Assembly (NCBI GenBank): GCA_943788145.1 | Contig: CALSPD010000015.1 | Location: 17,835-81,834, forward strand | DNA from: an uncultured Flavobacteriales bacterium | GTDB taxonomy: Bacteria; Bacteroidota; Bacteroidia; Flavobacteriales_G; Salibacteraceae | Length of the DNA: 64,000 nucleotides | Direction: 5' to 3' | In this document: piece after piece, positions 20,094 to 27,765 of the stretch | Position numbering within the stretch: position 1 is the stretch's first letter | Layout of the letters: every line of letters starts with the position of its first letter | Translations under genes and position numbers: made by a program | The notes under the pieces: model-generated | Database searches by the model: none | The model's input: the letters and a program-made list of their open reading frames with translations, nothing else | What the model was told of the DNA's origin: nothing

Positions 20094-21415
20094 TCCCAAA
20101 CGAATTCTTTGAGCAGCTTATCTCCCATTTTGGTGAGGAAGTTGCGAATCGTGTTAAGGCCGGATTCGAGCTAGCTCCAAGCGTTTCTGTACGTATCAAT
20201 CCATCCAAACCGACCGCTCAGTTTGACCACCAAAAAGCTGTGCCATGGTCAAGCCGAGCTTTCCTACTTGATGAACGTCCGGCCTTTTACCTCGATCCAC
20301 TATTTCATACCGGGACCTACTATGTGCAAGATTCATCGAGCATGGTACTCGAATATGTTTTGAATCAGATCACTTTTGAAAGCGAGCAAATGCTGGCCTT
20401 AGATCTATGTGCGGCACCTGGAGGTAAATCGACCATCATAGCTGACCGTTTGAAGCAAAATGGTTTTTTGATCGCCAATGAAATCGATGGAAAACGGAAT
20501 GCCATTTTGCGCGAAAACCTATTGAAATGGGGAAGCACGAACCATGCAGTCACGCAATTACCCGCTGATAAATTCTCAGATTTAGGTGCCGTATTCGATT
20601 TGATTGTGGTTGATGCTCCTTGTTCAGGCGAAGGCATGTTTCGGAAAGACGATTTTGCCATCACGCAATGGACGCCACAGCTGGTTGAGCAATGCGCGTT
20701 AACTCAGCGTGGAATGCTGACAAACATTGCGGAAAGCCTCAAAGAAGGAGGCTATTTAATCTACTCTACCTGCACGACCAATGTGCAAGAAAACGAAGAG
20801 CAAATTCAGCAATTGCTTTCCAATGGATTCGAATTGCGCTTGCCAAAAATGGATGAGTTTAAAAACTACATCCAGCCTGCCGAGCAGCATGGCGGCATTT
20901 TAGGTTATTATTTATTGCCCGGTATTTCGACCGGAGAAGGTTTATTTATTTCGGTCTTACAAAAAGTCGATTCGGCTTACGTGAGTCGCAATAAACGTCC
21001 GTTCGATTCAGCACCCTTCATTCGAAGTGCGGTATTGCCCTATTCCAACATCGAATTTGAATCGCAATGGTCGAAAGGCAACGAAGTTTTTGGATATGAT
21101 AATGGTCAGGAATTACTACAAAGACTTCCCTCTCATATGCCTTTTAAAACCGTTGGATTGCCCATCCTTGAAGCAAAAGGACGCGATTTTATACCATCTC
21201 ATGGATTGGCTATGCACAAGAATTGCACACCCGATGTTGATTTGTCTTTGAATGATGCCTTGAATTATCTGAGAAAAGAGCGTATTTCTGCGCCATCAAA
21301 TGCAGACAACAAATGGATGACGGTTGGGTTTGAACAAATCGCTCTGGGCTGGGTTAAACAAATCCCCGGAAGATGGAACAACTATTATCCGCAACACTAT
21401 AGATTAAGAAATTAA
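20078..21415 (+). CDS. RsmF-like 16S rRNA m5C methyltransferase (NOL1/NOP2/Sun family)
   Basis: This 445-aa enzyme has the class I fold with SAM-binding LDLCAAPGGKSTIIAD. It has the two catalytic cysteines of the m5C family: DAPCSGEGMFRKD (base-release Cys) and YSTCTTNVQENE (nucleophile). The C-terminal part, with PIPF-like and PUA-like segments (FIPSHGLAMHK, GWVKQIPGRWNNYYP), resembles RsmF/YebU. It methylates rRNA; E. coli RsmF modifies C1407. The exact site here is not determined. It overlaps aat and is followed, five bases on, by a ferredoxin. Confidence 0.9.
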   Translation: MDEAIIPNEFFEQLISHFGEEVANRVKAGFELAPSVSVRINPSKPTAQFDHQKAVPWSSRAFLLDERPAFYLDPLFHTGTYYVQDSSSMVLEYVLNQITFESEQMLALDLCAAPGGKSTIIADRLKQNGFLIANEIDGKRNAILRENLLKWGSTNHAVTQLPADKFSDLGAVFDLIVVDAPCSGEGMFRKDDFAITQWTPQLVEQCALTQRGMLTNIAESLKEGGYLIYSTCTTNVQENEEQIQQLLSNGFELRLPKMDEFKNYIQPAEQHGGILGYYLLPGISTGEGLFISVLQKVDSAYVSRNKRPFDSAPFIRSAVLPYSNIEFESQWSKGNEVFGYDNGQELLQRLPSHMPFKTVGLPILEAKGRDFIPSHGLAMHKNCTPDVDLSLNDALNYLRKERISAPSNADNKWMTVGFEQIALGWVKQIPGRWNNYYPQHYRLRN

Positions 21416-21419
21416 CACC

Positions 21420-21695
21420 ATGGCTCAAGTAACCATCATTTTAGACGGAAAGGAAACTACGATTGAAGTTGGCAAAACCGAGAAAATCCTAGACGCAGCG
21501 ATCAAAGCGGGAATGGATGCTCCTTTCTCGTGCCGCAGTGCAATTTGCTCTACGTGTATGGCTAAATTGGAAGAAGGAGAAGTGAATATGGAAATGAACC
21601 ATGTGTTGACCGATGGTGAAGTGGCGGATGGCTTTATTGTTACTTGTCAATCGCGGCCAGTATCCGATAAAGTGCGGATTAGCTATGACGTCTAG
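21420..21695 (+). CDS. 2Fe-2S ferredoxin (plant-type)
   Basis: This 91-aa protein has the [2Fe-2S] ligand pattern CRSAICSTC (Cys-x4-Cys-x2-Cys) and a fourth Cys in IVTCQSRP, the order of plant-type and PaaE-tail ferredoxins. The short form often acts as an electron carrier with monooxygenases or desaturases. It is likely co-transcribed with the RNA methylase upstream. Its stop shares bases with the stop of the convergent DUF3108 gene (CTAG at 21692-21695). Confidence 0.93.
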   Translation: MAQVTIILDGKETTIEVGKTEKILDAAIKAGMDAPFSCRSAICSTCMAKLEEGEVNMEMNHVLTDGEVADGFIVTCQSRPVSDKVRISYDV

Positions 21696-22492
21696 TCAGC
21701 TCCTAGCTTCGCTCTAAGGCCCGTATAGTCAATCAATTCGGCACGAATTGATCCAACCCGAATTTCGGATTCCACATAAATAGGAATCACGTTTTCATCT
21801 TTTGTCACATAAACCTTCATGCGCTCGCCCGATTTGAACAAGGTGCCATTGACCAATAAAGGACTGAACACATAGCATTCGATTTCTCCGTATTCACTGT
21901 GCTTATAGGTATCTACACCGAGATATCGAATGAATAATTCATGCGTTTCCCTATCGATAAACATATTTATCGGCACTTTCTGATCGATTTCAAAACTTTC
22001 GTAGTCAAGGTTACGGGCATGGTAAATCATGGACAAGACATCGAAGCTGCCATCAACTAAGGTGGAAGTATCCACTTGAAGCGGCTTCTCTTTTATTTTC
22101 AGCACAGAAAAAATTGCGTTTTTAGAATAATCAAACACGCAATCTTCCACGAAATAGTGGTCTCCTTCACTTACGTCCCTTCGAAACCGATAGGGTCTTA
22201 TGTCGATTGGATTTACGTATGATTCATATCGATCTACGACCTTATAAAACCAATCATAGCGTTTGTGTGTTCCTCCCTCGCCTATAAACTTCAAACATTG
22301 CTTTCCTCTATGTTCGGCCGACTCGACACTAAAACTGACATCGCCCGCCACGACCCACACTCCCATGAGGTAATAATAAACGCCATAGGTTAATTTCTCC
22401 CCCGATTGAAATCGATTAACCTGGGCTTCAACTCTATTGAAAAAAAGCGAAAGCAGCAAGGTGGTCGCGATGATTATCGAAGTAATTCGCAT
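21692..22492 (-). CDS. DUF3108 domain secreted protein
   Basis: This 266-aa protein has a signal peptide (LLLSLFFNRVEAQ) and the DUF3108 pattern. FQSGEKLTYGVYYYLMGVWVVAGD opens the domain and FYKVVDRYESYVNP follows. PYRFRRDVSEGDHYFVEDCVFDY and FDVLSMIYHAR come next. The family occurs near envelope biogenesis genes in many Gram-negatives; a role in outer-membrane or lipoprotein transport has been proposed but is not established. It has 21 bases between its start and the upstream protease stop, suggesting co-transcription. Confidence 0.85.
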   Translation of the reverse strand: MRITSIIIATTLLLSLFFNRVEAQVNRFQSGEKLTYGVYYYLMGVWVVAGDVSFSVESAEHRGKQCLKFIGEGGTHKRYDWFYKVVDRYESYVNPIDIRPYRFRRDVSEGDHYFVEDCVFDYSKNAIFSVLKIKEKPLQVDTSTLVDGSFDVLSMIYHARNLDYESFEIDQKVPINMFIDRETHELFIRYLGVDTYKHSEYGEIECYVFSPLLVNGTLFKSGERMKVYVTKDENVIPIYVESEIRVGSIRAELIDYTGLRAKLGAD

Positions 22493-22513
22493 GAACTCGA
22501 TTTTTGTCCCATG

Positions 22514-24091
22514 CTATTTCAAGCCGAGTTCTTTAAACGTATCGTTTTGAATGTCGTCAATTGCCTTATGAATCATCTCATCGTAGGATGCAATCACATA
22601 AAAGTGGTCTTCATAACCGAAGTAGAATCGAGCAATAAGTGTTTTCATGACTTCATTCAAATCAATCTTTGCTGCTTCAAACTCTTCGTCCGAACAGATA
22701 TCTCCTCTTTTGGAAGCGGCCATCCTGACTTCGTTTAACAACGTTTCTGGAACAATAAATTTTGATGTATATCCTTGAACACTCGGGTAAATTGACAATT
22801 CATCGGAATGCGAATCAACGTAGTCCAGCGCTGTTCTAACATGAAGTCCCGATTTAACTAAACTCCGCATAAATGGGCTAGATTTTGAAGAATCTGCTGG
22901 CACAAATACGTCAGGAATAATACCACCCCCACCGTATACCTTCCTTCTTGCAGGCGTGTAATAGACAAGGCTGTCGTTAATCTCAATGGAATCAGCAGAA
23001 TAGAGTTCACCCGACTCTTTTCTTTTTCGACCTTCACTTTTGTACGCCTTCAAGCCTTCATCATAAGGTCGCTGAATGCTTCTACCTGTTGGCGTATAAT
23101 ACCGTGAAATAGTCATTCTCATGGCCGATCCATCATCAAATTCAACGGTGCGCTGAACTAATCCTTTTCCGTACGATCTGCGCCCCATGATTAAAGCTCG
23201 ATCTAGATCTTGCAAGGCACCAGCTACCACTTCGCTAGCCGATGCTGAATTCTCATCGATTAAAACCACCAAATCACCACGTGTAAATCGCCCACCCGAA
23301 GTGCTAAATGTTTCTTTTCGCGACTGATGCGTGCCTTCGGTATATACAAGCAACCTTCGATCGGGTATAAACTCATCCAAGATTTTTACAGCTACGTTCA
23401 GGTAGCCACCGCTGTTTCCTCTAAGATCGAAAACCAAATGCTTCATTCCACTCGACCTCAATTTGTCCATCTCGGCACGAAAGTCAGTCAGACTGGTTGA
23501 ACTAAAGCGGCTGAATTTGATGTAACCAATATGATCTTCTAAAAGAAACGCAGCTGGCACACTGGACACTTTAATGTTATCCCGTTCTAAAACAATTTCC
23601 AATCGCTCCTTCCCCCCATTCCGGAAAATGCTGACAGGTTCATTCATGTTTTCATCGCTTTTTAGAAAACGAGACATTTCACCAGAAGAAAGCTTCTTCC
23701 CTGCGATGGTGTCTTTGCCAATGGCAATAAATTGATCTCCGCGCTTTATGCCACCTCGTTCAGACGGGCTAGAAGGCATTACTTCCAGTACAGTCATAGT
23801 GTCAAGTATGATCTGATATCGAATGCCCACGCCTTTAAAATTGCCTTTTAACGGCTCCGTTGCCGCTATATATTGACTGGGATTCATATAAACCGAATGC
23901 GGGTCTAATTCTTCCAGCATGGACCGAATACCCTTTTCAAGTAAAGTAGAAGTTTCAACGCTATCTACATAACGTTCGTTCAGGCTGTTAAGGAAAAGAC
24001 TTAGCTTTTCAACATCCTTGCTTACATCATTTTGACCGGTTAAGGAAAGTGCGAAGAATGAAAACGAGAAAAAAAGTGCGAATACTTTCAT
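22514..24091 (-). CDS. C-terminal processing peptidase (S41 family, PDZ-type)
   Basis: This 525-aa periplasmic serine protease has a signal peptide, a PDZ domain at about residues 85-170 (GIRYQIILDTMTVLEVMPSSPSERGGI), then the S41 domain. The Ser-Lys dyad is present: Ser in DENSASASEVVAG and Lys in RRSYGKGLVQ. Substrates in other bacteria are C-terminal tails and peptidoglycan hydrolases or photosystem precursors. In Bacteroidota several paralogs often coexist. The C-terminal region (residues 400-525) is not recognised. It probably shares a transcript with DUF3108. Confidence 0.9.
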   Translation of the reverse strand: MKVFALFFSFSFFALSLTGQNDVSKDVEKLSLFLNSLNERYVDSVETSTLLEKGIRSMLEELDPHSVYMNPSQYIAATEPLKGNFKGVGIRYQIILDTMTVLEVMPSSPSERGGIKRGDQFIAIGKDTIAGKKLSSGEMSRFLKSDENMNEPVSIFRNGGKERLEIVLERDNIKVSSVPAAFLLEDHIGYIKFSRFSSTSLTDFRAEMDKLRSSGMKHLVFDLRGNSGGYLNVAVKILDEFIPDRRLLVYTEGTHQSRKETFSTSGGRFTRGDLVVLIDENSASASEVVAGALQDLDRALIMGRRSYGKGLVQRTVEFDDGSAMRMTISRYYTPTGRSIQRPYDEGLKAYKSEGRKRKESGELYSADSIEINDSLVYYTPARRKVYGGGGIIPDVFVPADSSKSSPFMRSLVKSGLHVRTALDYVDSHSDELSIYPSVQGYTSKFIVPETLLNEVRMAASKRGDICSDEEFEAAKIDLNEVMKTLIARFYFGYEDHFYVIASYDEMIHKAIDDIQNDTFKELGLK

Positions 24092-24172
24092 TTGGAGTGA
24101 ACGTATCGAAGTTAACGAATATTGAGACGGAAGGTTTTTAATGAATCGTGATTTTAGAATCTTTATGAAGCA

Positions 24173-25213
24173 TTATTTGTGCTTAAGCACCAAAATGACC
24201 GGTAAATGATCCGAATAGCCACCAAAATACTTGGTTCCGCCATAAGTCCGACTTGGGAAAAACTTCTGATCACTAGAACTTTCGTATAGCATCCAGTCTT
24301 TTTTCACGAAGCCTACAAGATCTTGACTAGTTGAATATTCTAATGAATTAGCAAGTAAATTTTTGCTCACGAGCATTTGATCCAAAACACCCCATTCCCC
24401 TTTGTAGACATAGGAACCAGCTTCCGTATCTTCAAATGCGGCACACAAATTCACCAAACAAGGCCCCTTGTCGCAATTGCTAAGCGCCAGCATACTTTCA
24501 TTCGAAGGATGATCATTAAAATCACCCATTACCATAAAAGCTGCATTCGGAGTGGTTTTATTCAATTCGAATAAATGCTTGGAAAGGGCTTCCGAAGCCA
24601 TCATTCGTTTCCAATTCGATTCTTCTTCGCCCCCATATCGAGATGGCCAATGATTAACAAACACATAGAATTCAAAGTGACTATTTGCCACAATAAATTT
24701 AGCCCAAAGCACACCTCTAGTCGGCCGTTCATCTTCTCCCAAATCGATGGGAATAAGCCCAGAGTCTAGTATGGATAACCGGCTTCGGTCATAAAGTATG
24801 GCATTATCAATTCCTCGCTCGTCTGGAGATTCTATATGAAAAACACCAAATGTCTTGGGCGCCACTTGTGTAGCCAAATGAACTACTACAGCCCGATTCT
24901 CGACTTCACATAATCCTAAAATATCAGGCAGATCATTATCAAATGCGGATTTTACAACGCGACTAAGATTGGTCAGTTTTTCTTGATACCGTTCCGAATT
25001 ATAAGCTAACTCACTCGAAGGCGTAAATTCTTCGTCTGCAGTTAATGGATTATCAAGAGTGTCAAAGAGGTTCTCAACGTTGTAGAACATAATGTTTAAC
25101 GTGGCCTCTTGAGCAGCAACGGTACATTGCTGAACCATTAAAAATAGAATCGGGCAAATTTTTGCAATAAAAAAGGTGGCTCTAAGACCACCTTCCTTTT
25201 TTTCAAAACACAT
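24173..25213 (-). CDS. Endonuclease/exonuclease/phosphatase family protein
   Basis: This 346-aa exported protein has the EEP fold: FYNVENLFD opens it, ILGLCEVENR carries a metal-binding Glu, VMGDFNDHPS the catalytic Asp-Asn pair, and GYSDHLPVILVL the terminal Asp-His. A hydrophobic stretch (FFIAKICPILFLMVQQCTVAAQ) acts as a signal peptide, so it works outside the cytoplasm, on extracellular nucleic acid or phosphoesters. The first codons are unusual: they contain the terminator hairpin of the upstream gene (25166-25194). The next ATG at 25138 would leave no export signal, so I keep the longer start. Confidence 0.8.
   Translation of the reverse strand: MCFEKKEGGLRATFFIAKICPILFLMVQQCTVAAQEATLNIMFYNVENLFDTLDNPLTADEEFTPSSELAYNSERYQEKLTNLSRVVKSAFDNDLPDILGLCEVENRAVVVHLATQVAPKTFGVFHIESPDERGIDNAILYDRSRLSILDSGLIPIDLGEDERPTRGVLWAKFIVANSHFEFYVFVNHWPSRYGGEEESNWKRMMASEALSKHLFELNKTTPNAAFMVMGDFNDHPSNESMLALSNCDKGPCLVNLCAAFEDTEAGSYVYKGEWGVLDQMLVSKNLLANSLEYSTSQDLVGFVKKDWMLYESSSDQKFFPSRTYGGTKYFGGYSDHLPVILVLKHK
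25166..25194 (-). terminator. Rho-independent terminator inside the following gene's 5' coding region
   Basis: On the minus strand AAGGTGG (25194-25188) pairs with CCACCTT (25179-25173), followed by a T run at 25172-25169. It ends the transcript of the 93-aa gene and lies within codons 7-16 of the EEP gene, so it may act as an attenuator for that gene. Confidence 0.65.
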
Positions 25214-25216
25214 GGA

Positions 25217-25498
25217 TTACAATCCTGAGTTCGTTTTCTTAGTTGCTTTTGCATCCTTGCGTGGCTCGGTTGCCGCGCTTGTAGAGATCGTTGCTTTTGG
25301 AGCTTCGCCATCTACAGCTGCGCTAGCCTTTGCATCTGAACAGCCTTTAGAAGCTTCAGCATGAGCACAACAGGCAGCTTTGTCTTTTTTACCGCAACTT
25401 GCTTTAGATTCAGTTGCTTTTGTCGAAGATTCAGCTGTTTGTGAAAAACCTGCTACAGAGAAAATCATGCAAGCAGCGATAATAATTGATTGTTTCAT
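25217..25498 (-). CDS. Small secreted Ala/Lys/Ser/Cys-rich protein, 93 aa
   Basis: A signal peptide (IIIAACMIFSVAGFSQ) leads into a low-complexity mature part rich in Ala, Lys, Ser and Thr. It carries four cysteines in a short window (SCGKKDKAACCAHAEASKGC) with a nearby His. Cys/His spacing could allow metal binding or disulfide cross-links; there is no family I recognise. It lies between the EEP gene and the SPOR-OmpA-like gene on the same strand. It has its own strong terminator, and an in-frame start after a poly-A/T stretch. The charged tail may bind DNA or peptidoglycan; that is only a guess. Confidence 0.65.
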   Translation of the reverse strand: MKQSIIIAACMIFSVAGFSQTAESSTKATESKASCGKKDKAACCAHAEASKGCSDAKASAAVDGEAPKATISTSAATEPRKDAKATKKTNSGL

Positions 25499-25503
25499 TT
25501 TTT

Positions 25504-27693
25504 TTATTTTAAAAGTTGTATTCCTTCAGTAGCGGAAATAATTCGCCCTTCATATTCTGCAATGACGAACGAGCCCTCAAACCCTTGCGAAATTAGCTCA
25601 TTCATATAGGTTTCGGCATCTCCAAAATTGTTAAATTCTCCTGTCATATAACGCACCGCTCCGGCATCACCATCACGTTGATCAATTCGACCAAGGTCCA
25701 TCATCTTGTTCAAGACATCCGTTGGAATTTGACCAACATAAGAACCAATTTGAACCTTGAATTTGACTTTTCCAAAATTCTTGGCAAACTCTGGTGCGCC
25801 AGCTGAAGTTGATGGAATGTCTCCGTTTGATTCAAGCGTAGCTCGTTGTCCATTTTTAAATGGAATTACGTGAGAACCGTCAAAACCACGTTCTATCATG
25901 TCTATCTTTCTAGACGCTACTTGTTTGTAGCTTGTTACTGCGCCAACATAGTATCGAGTCAAACCATCAGATGTGGTAATTACTATTAAATCGTCAATCC
26001 CTTCGAAGACATCTTTTGAAAGCTTGTTGGCATAAGCACCAATCTGCACGCGATATACGGTTTGACCTCCAAATGCCGCGTCATCAGCTCTAGAAACGCT
26101 ACGCTCGTCAATTGGTCTATCCAACGTATACTCACTTTTGTTCAAAATGAGTCTTTTTGCAGGTGGCAAGGATTTGTTTTTTCGGATTGCCTCTTCAACA
26201 GACATACCTAAATTTTTATTCGAAAGCATATCCTGCTCCACTCCGGTCACTTTAGAAGTTTTACCAGAAGCGTTCGTTGTTGTTATTCCTGATGTGGAAA
26301 TACCCGCGGTTTCAAGTTCCATGCGTTTTTGCAATGCATCCGGCAAATTGTCAATTCCAGTGAGCTCAATAATCGTTTTACCATTCTCATCTACACGAGT
26401 CGTTACTTCTGGCATTCCGAGTAAAACATTCGCTAAACTGTCGTCTACACCACCCTCAAATTCACCAATTTTAACCGTATAGCTAGCCTTCTTTCGCTTT
26501 GTTTTTCGCTCCGCTGTTTCTTCTGAATACGATGTAGAAGTATATTGAGAATAATCACCCGATTCATCCGTCCACTCAAGATATAACGCTTCAAAATCAG
26601 CATCAGTTAAGGCAATACCGCTCGAATCAACAATAGAGCCTGGTGCTGAATTCAATTCCGCATCTAAATAGTCAGCCACACCGTCACCATCACTATCTAA
26701 TGGACACCCCTTGCTATCCACTTCAACGCCTAATGGAGTATCGGGGCAATCATCCAAAAAGTCAGCAATACTATCCTGATCGGTATCAGCATTGTCACCT
26801 CCAGAAAAATCAGGAGCCTCTTCATGAGGCACGGGAGTTAAATCGTATGTCAATCGAACAAAGGTGTGTAAGAACTTATCCGTTTGCTTGTTTCCAGCCC
26901 GAATCCCCCTTGATTCAGGAGTTATTCCGTCAATGTAATCTGTAAATGTCCAATGGTATTCCAACCCCATTTTCATACTCATCTTATTGTTAAGCAGAAG
27001 GTTGAAACCAGCACCTGCAGGTATTGCAAACGATCGTTCCGGATAATCACCAAATGCGTCTTGATTGGCATTCCTTATATCAGTCTCATACGTATAATCA
27101 CGGGTTATTTCTTGCGCAAGGCCTGATTCTTTACTTGTCTCAGAAATATTTCGGATGGTTCCGTCATCCCAGTAGTAATATGTGTTACCATATGAATCCA
27201 AAAGATCCGTTTTAGACTGGAACTCAAATACCTCAAAACCCAGCGAAATGAATGGCTCCAACTTCCGAGTATCCTTAAAGAATTGATCAAAGTTGTAAGA
27301 TAAAGCCATCCCTCCAGCCGTTATTTGGCTTCTGAAGTTCAAATTCCGAACTAGCGTGCGTTCATCTGCTCCAATGGAACCATAAAGCATAAAAAAGTTC
27401 AGATCAAGATAATCATTCAGGGATTGAGCAGCATTTACATGAACTGCTGTGCGATTCTGAAATGGATTTAGATACCCTCGAGTGGCAATGAGATCGCCTT
27501 GGTAGTTCATCATTCCCACTCCCACGGATATTTTCGGTCGAATGTGCCATTGCTTGACTGCCACTGTATCTTCAGCCACCCTCGGAGACACACCAGTCGC
27601 AGCTACTTCCTGTCCAGAAAGGTCCGTGCAAACGCCTCCTAGCAGTGCAATTAAACAAAAAGATAAAACCTTTGAACGTAGAGTTAGGGTCAT
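25504..27693 (-). CDS. Outer-membrane barrel protein with TSP3 repeats and SPOR-like modules
   Basis: This 729-aa protein starts at ATG 27693 (MTLTLRSKVLSFCLIAL, cleavage near SGQ). Residues about 50-285 form a DUF6089/PorG-like beta-barrel (ISVGVGMMNYQGDL, LEYHWTFTDYIDGI). Residues about 302-344 are calcium-binding TSP3 repeats (DTDQDSIADFLDDCPD, DSDGDGVADYLD), as in OmpA-type linkers. The expected OmpA peptidoglycan domain is absent. Instead there are two clear SPOR-like modules at about 548-635 (VYRVQIGAYANKLS) and 650-729 (FKVQIGSYVGQIP), plus a weaker one near 400-470 (YTVKIGEFEGGV). It probably anchors the outer membrane to the cell wall. Confidence 0.82.
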   Translation of the reverse strand: MTLTLRSKVLSFCLIALLGGVCTDLSGQEVAATGVSPRVAEDTVAVKQWHIRPKISVGVGMMNYQGDLIATRGYLNPFQNRTAVHVNAAQSLNDYLDLNFFMLYGSIGADERTLVRNLNFRSQITAGGMALSYNFDQFFKDTRKLEPFISLGFEVFEFQSKTDLLDSYGNTYYYWDDGTIRNISETSKESGLAQEITRDYTYETDIRNANQDAFGDYPERSFAIPAGAGFNLLLNNKMSMKMGLEYHWTFTDYIDGITPESRGIRAGNKQTDKFLHTFVRLTYDLTPVPHEEAPDFSGGDNADTDQDSIADFLDDCPDTPLGVEVDSKGCPLDSDGDGVADYLDAELNSAPGSIVDSSGIALTDADFEALYLEWTDESGDYSQYTSTSYSEETAERKTKRKKASYTVKIGEFEGGVDDSLANVLLGMPEVTTRVDENGKTIIELTGIDNLPDALQKRMELETAGISTSGITTTNASGKTSKVTGVEQDMLSNKNLGMSVEEAIRKNKSLPPAKRLILNKSEYTLDRPIDERSVSRADDAAFGGQTVYRVQIGAYANKLSKDVFEGIDDLIVITTSDGLTRYYVGAVTSYKQVASRKIDMIERGFDGSHVIPFKNGQRATLESNGDIPSTSAGAPEFAKNFGKVKFKVQIGSYVGQIPTDVLNKMMDLGRIDQRDGDAGAVRYMTGEFNNFGDAETYMNELISQGFEGSFVIAEYEGRIISATEGIQLLK

Positions 27694-27765
27694 TCGCGTT
27701 CCGAAAATATTAGCCGCTAATGTAATGAATGACGGAACACGCAGCAATTAATTCATTATCTGCGC

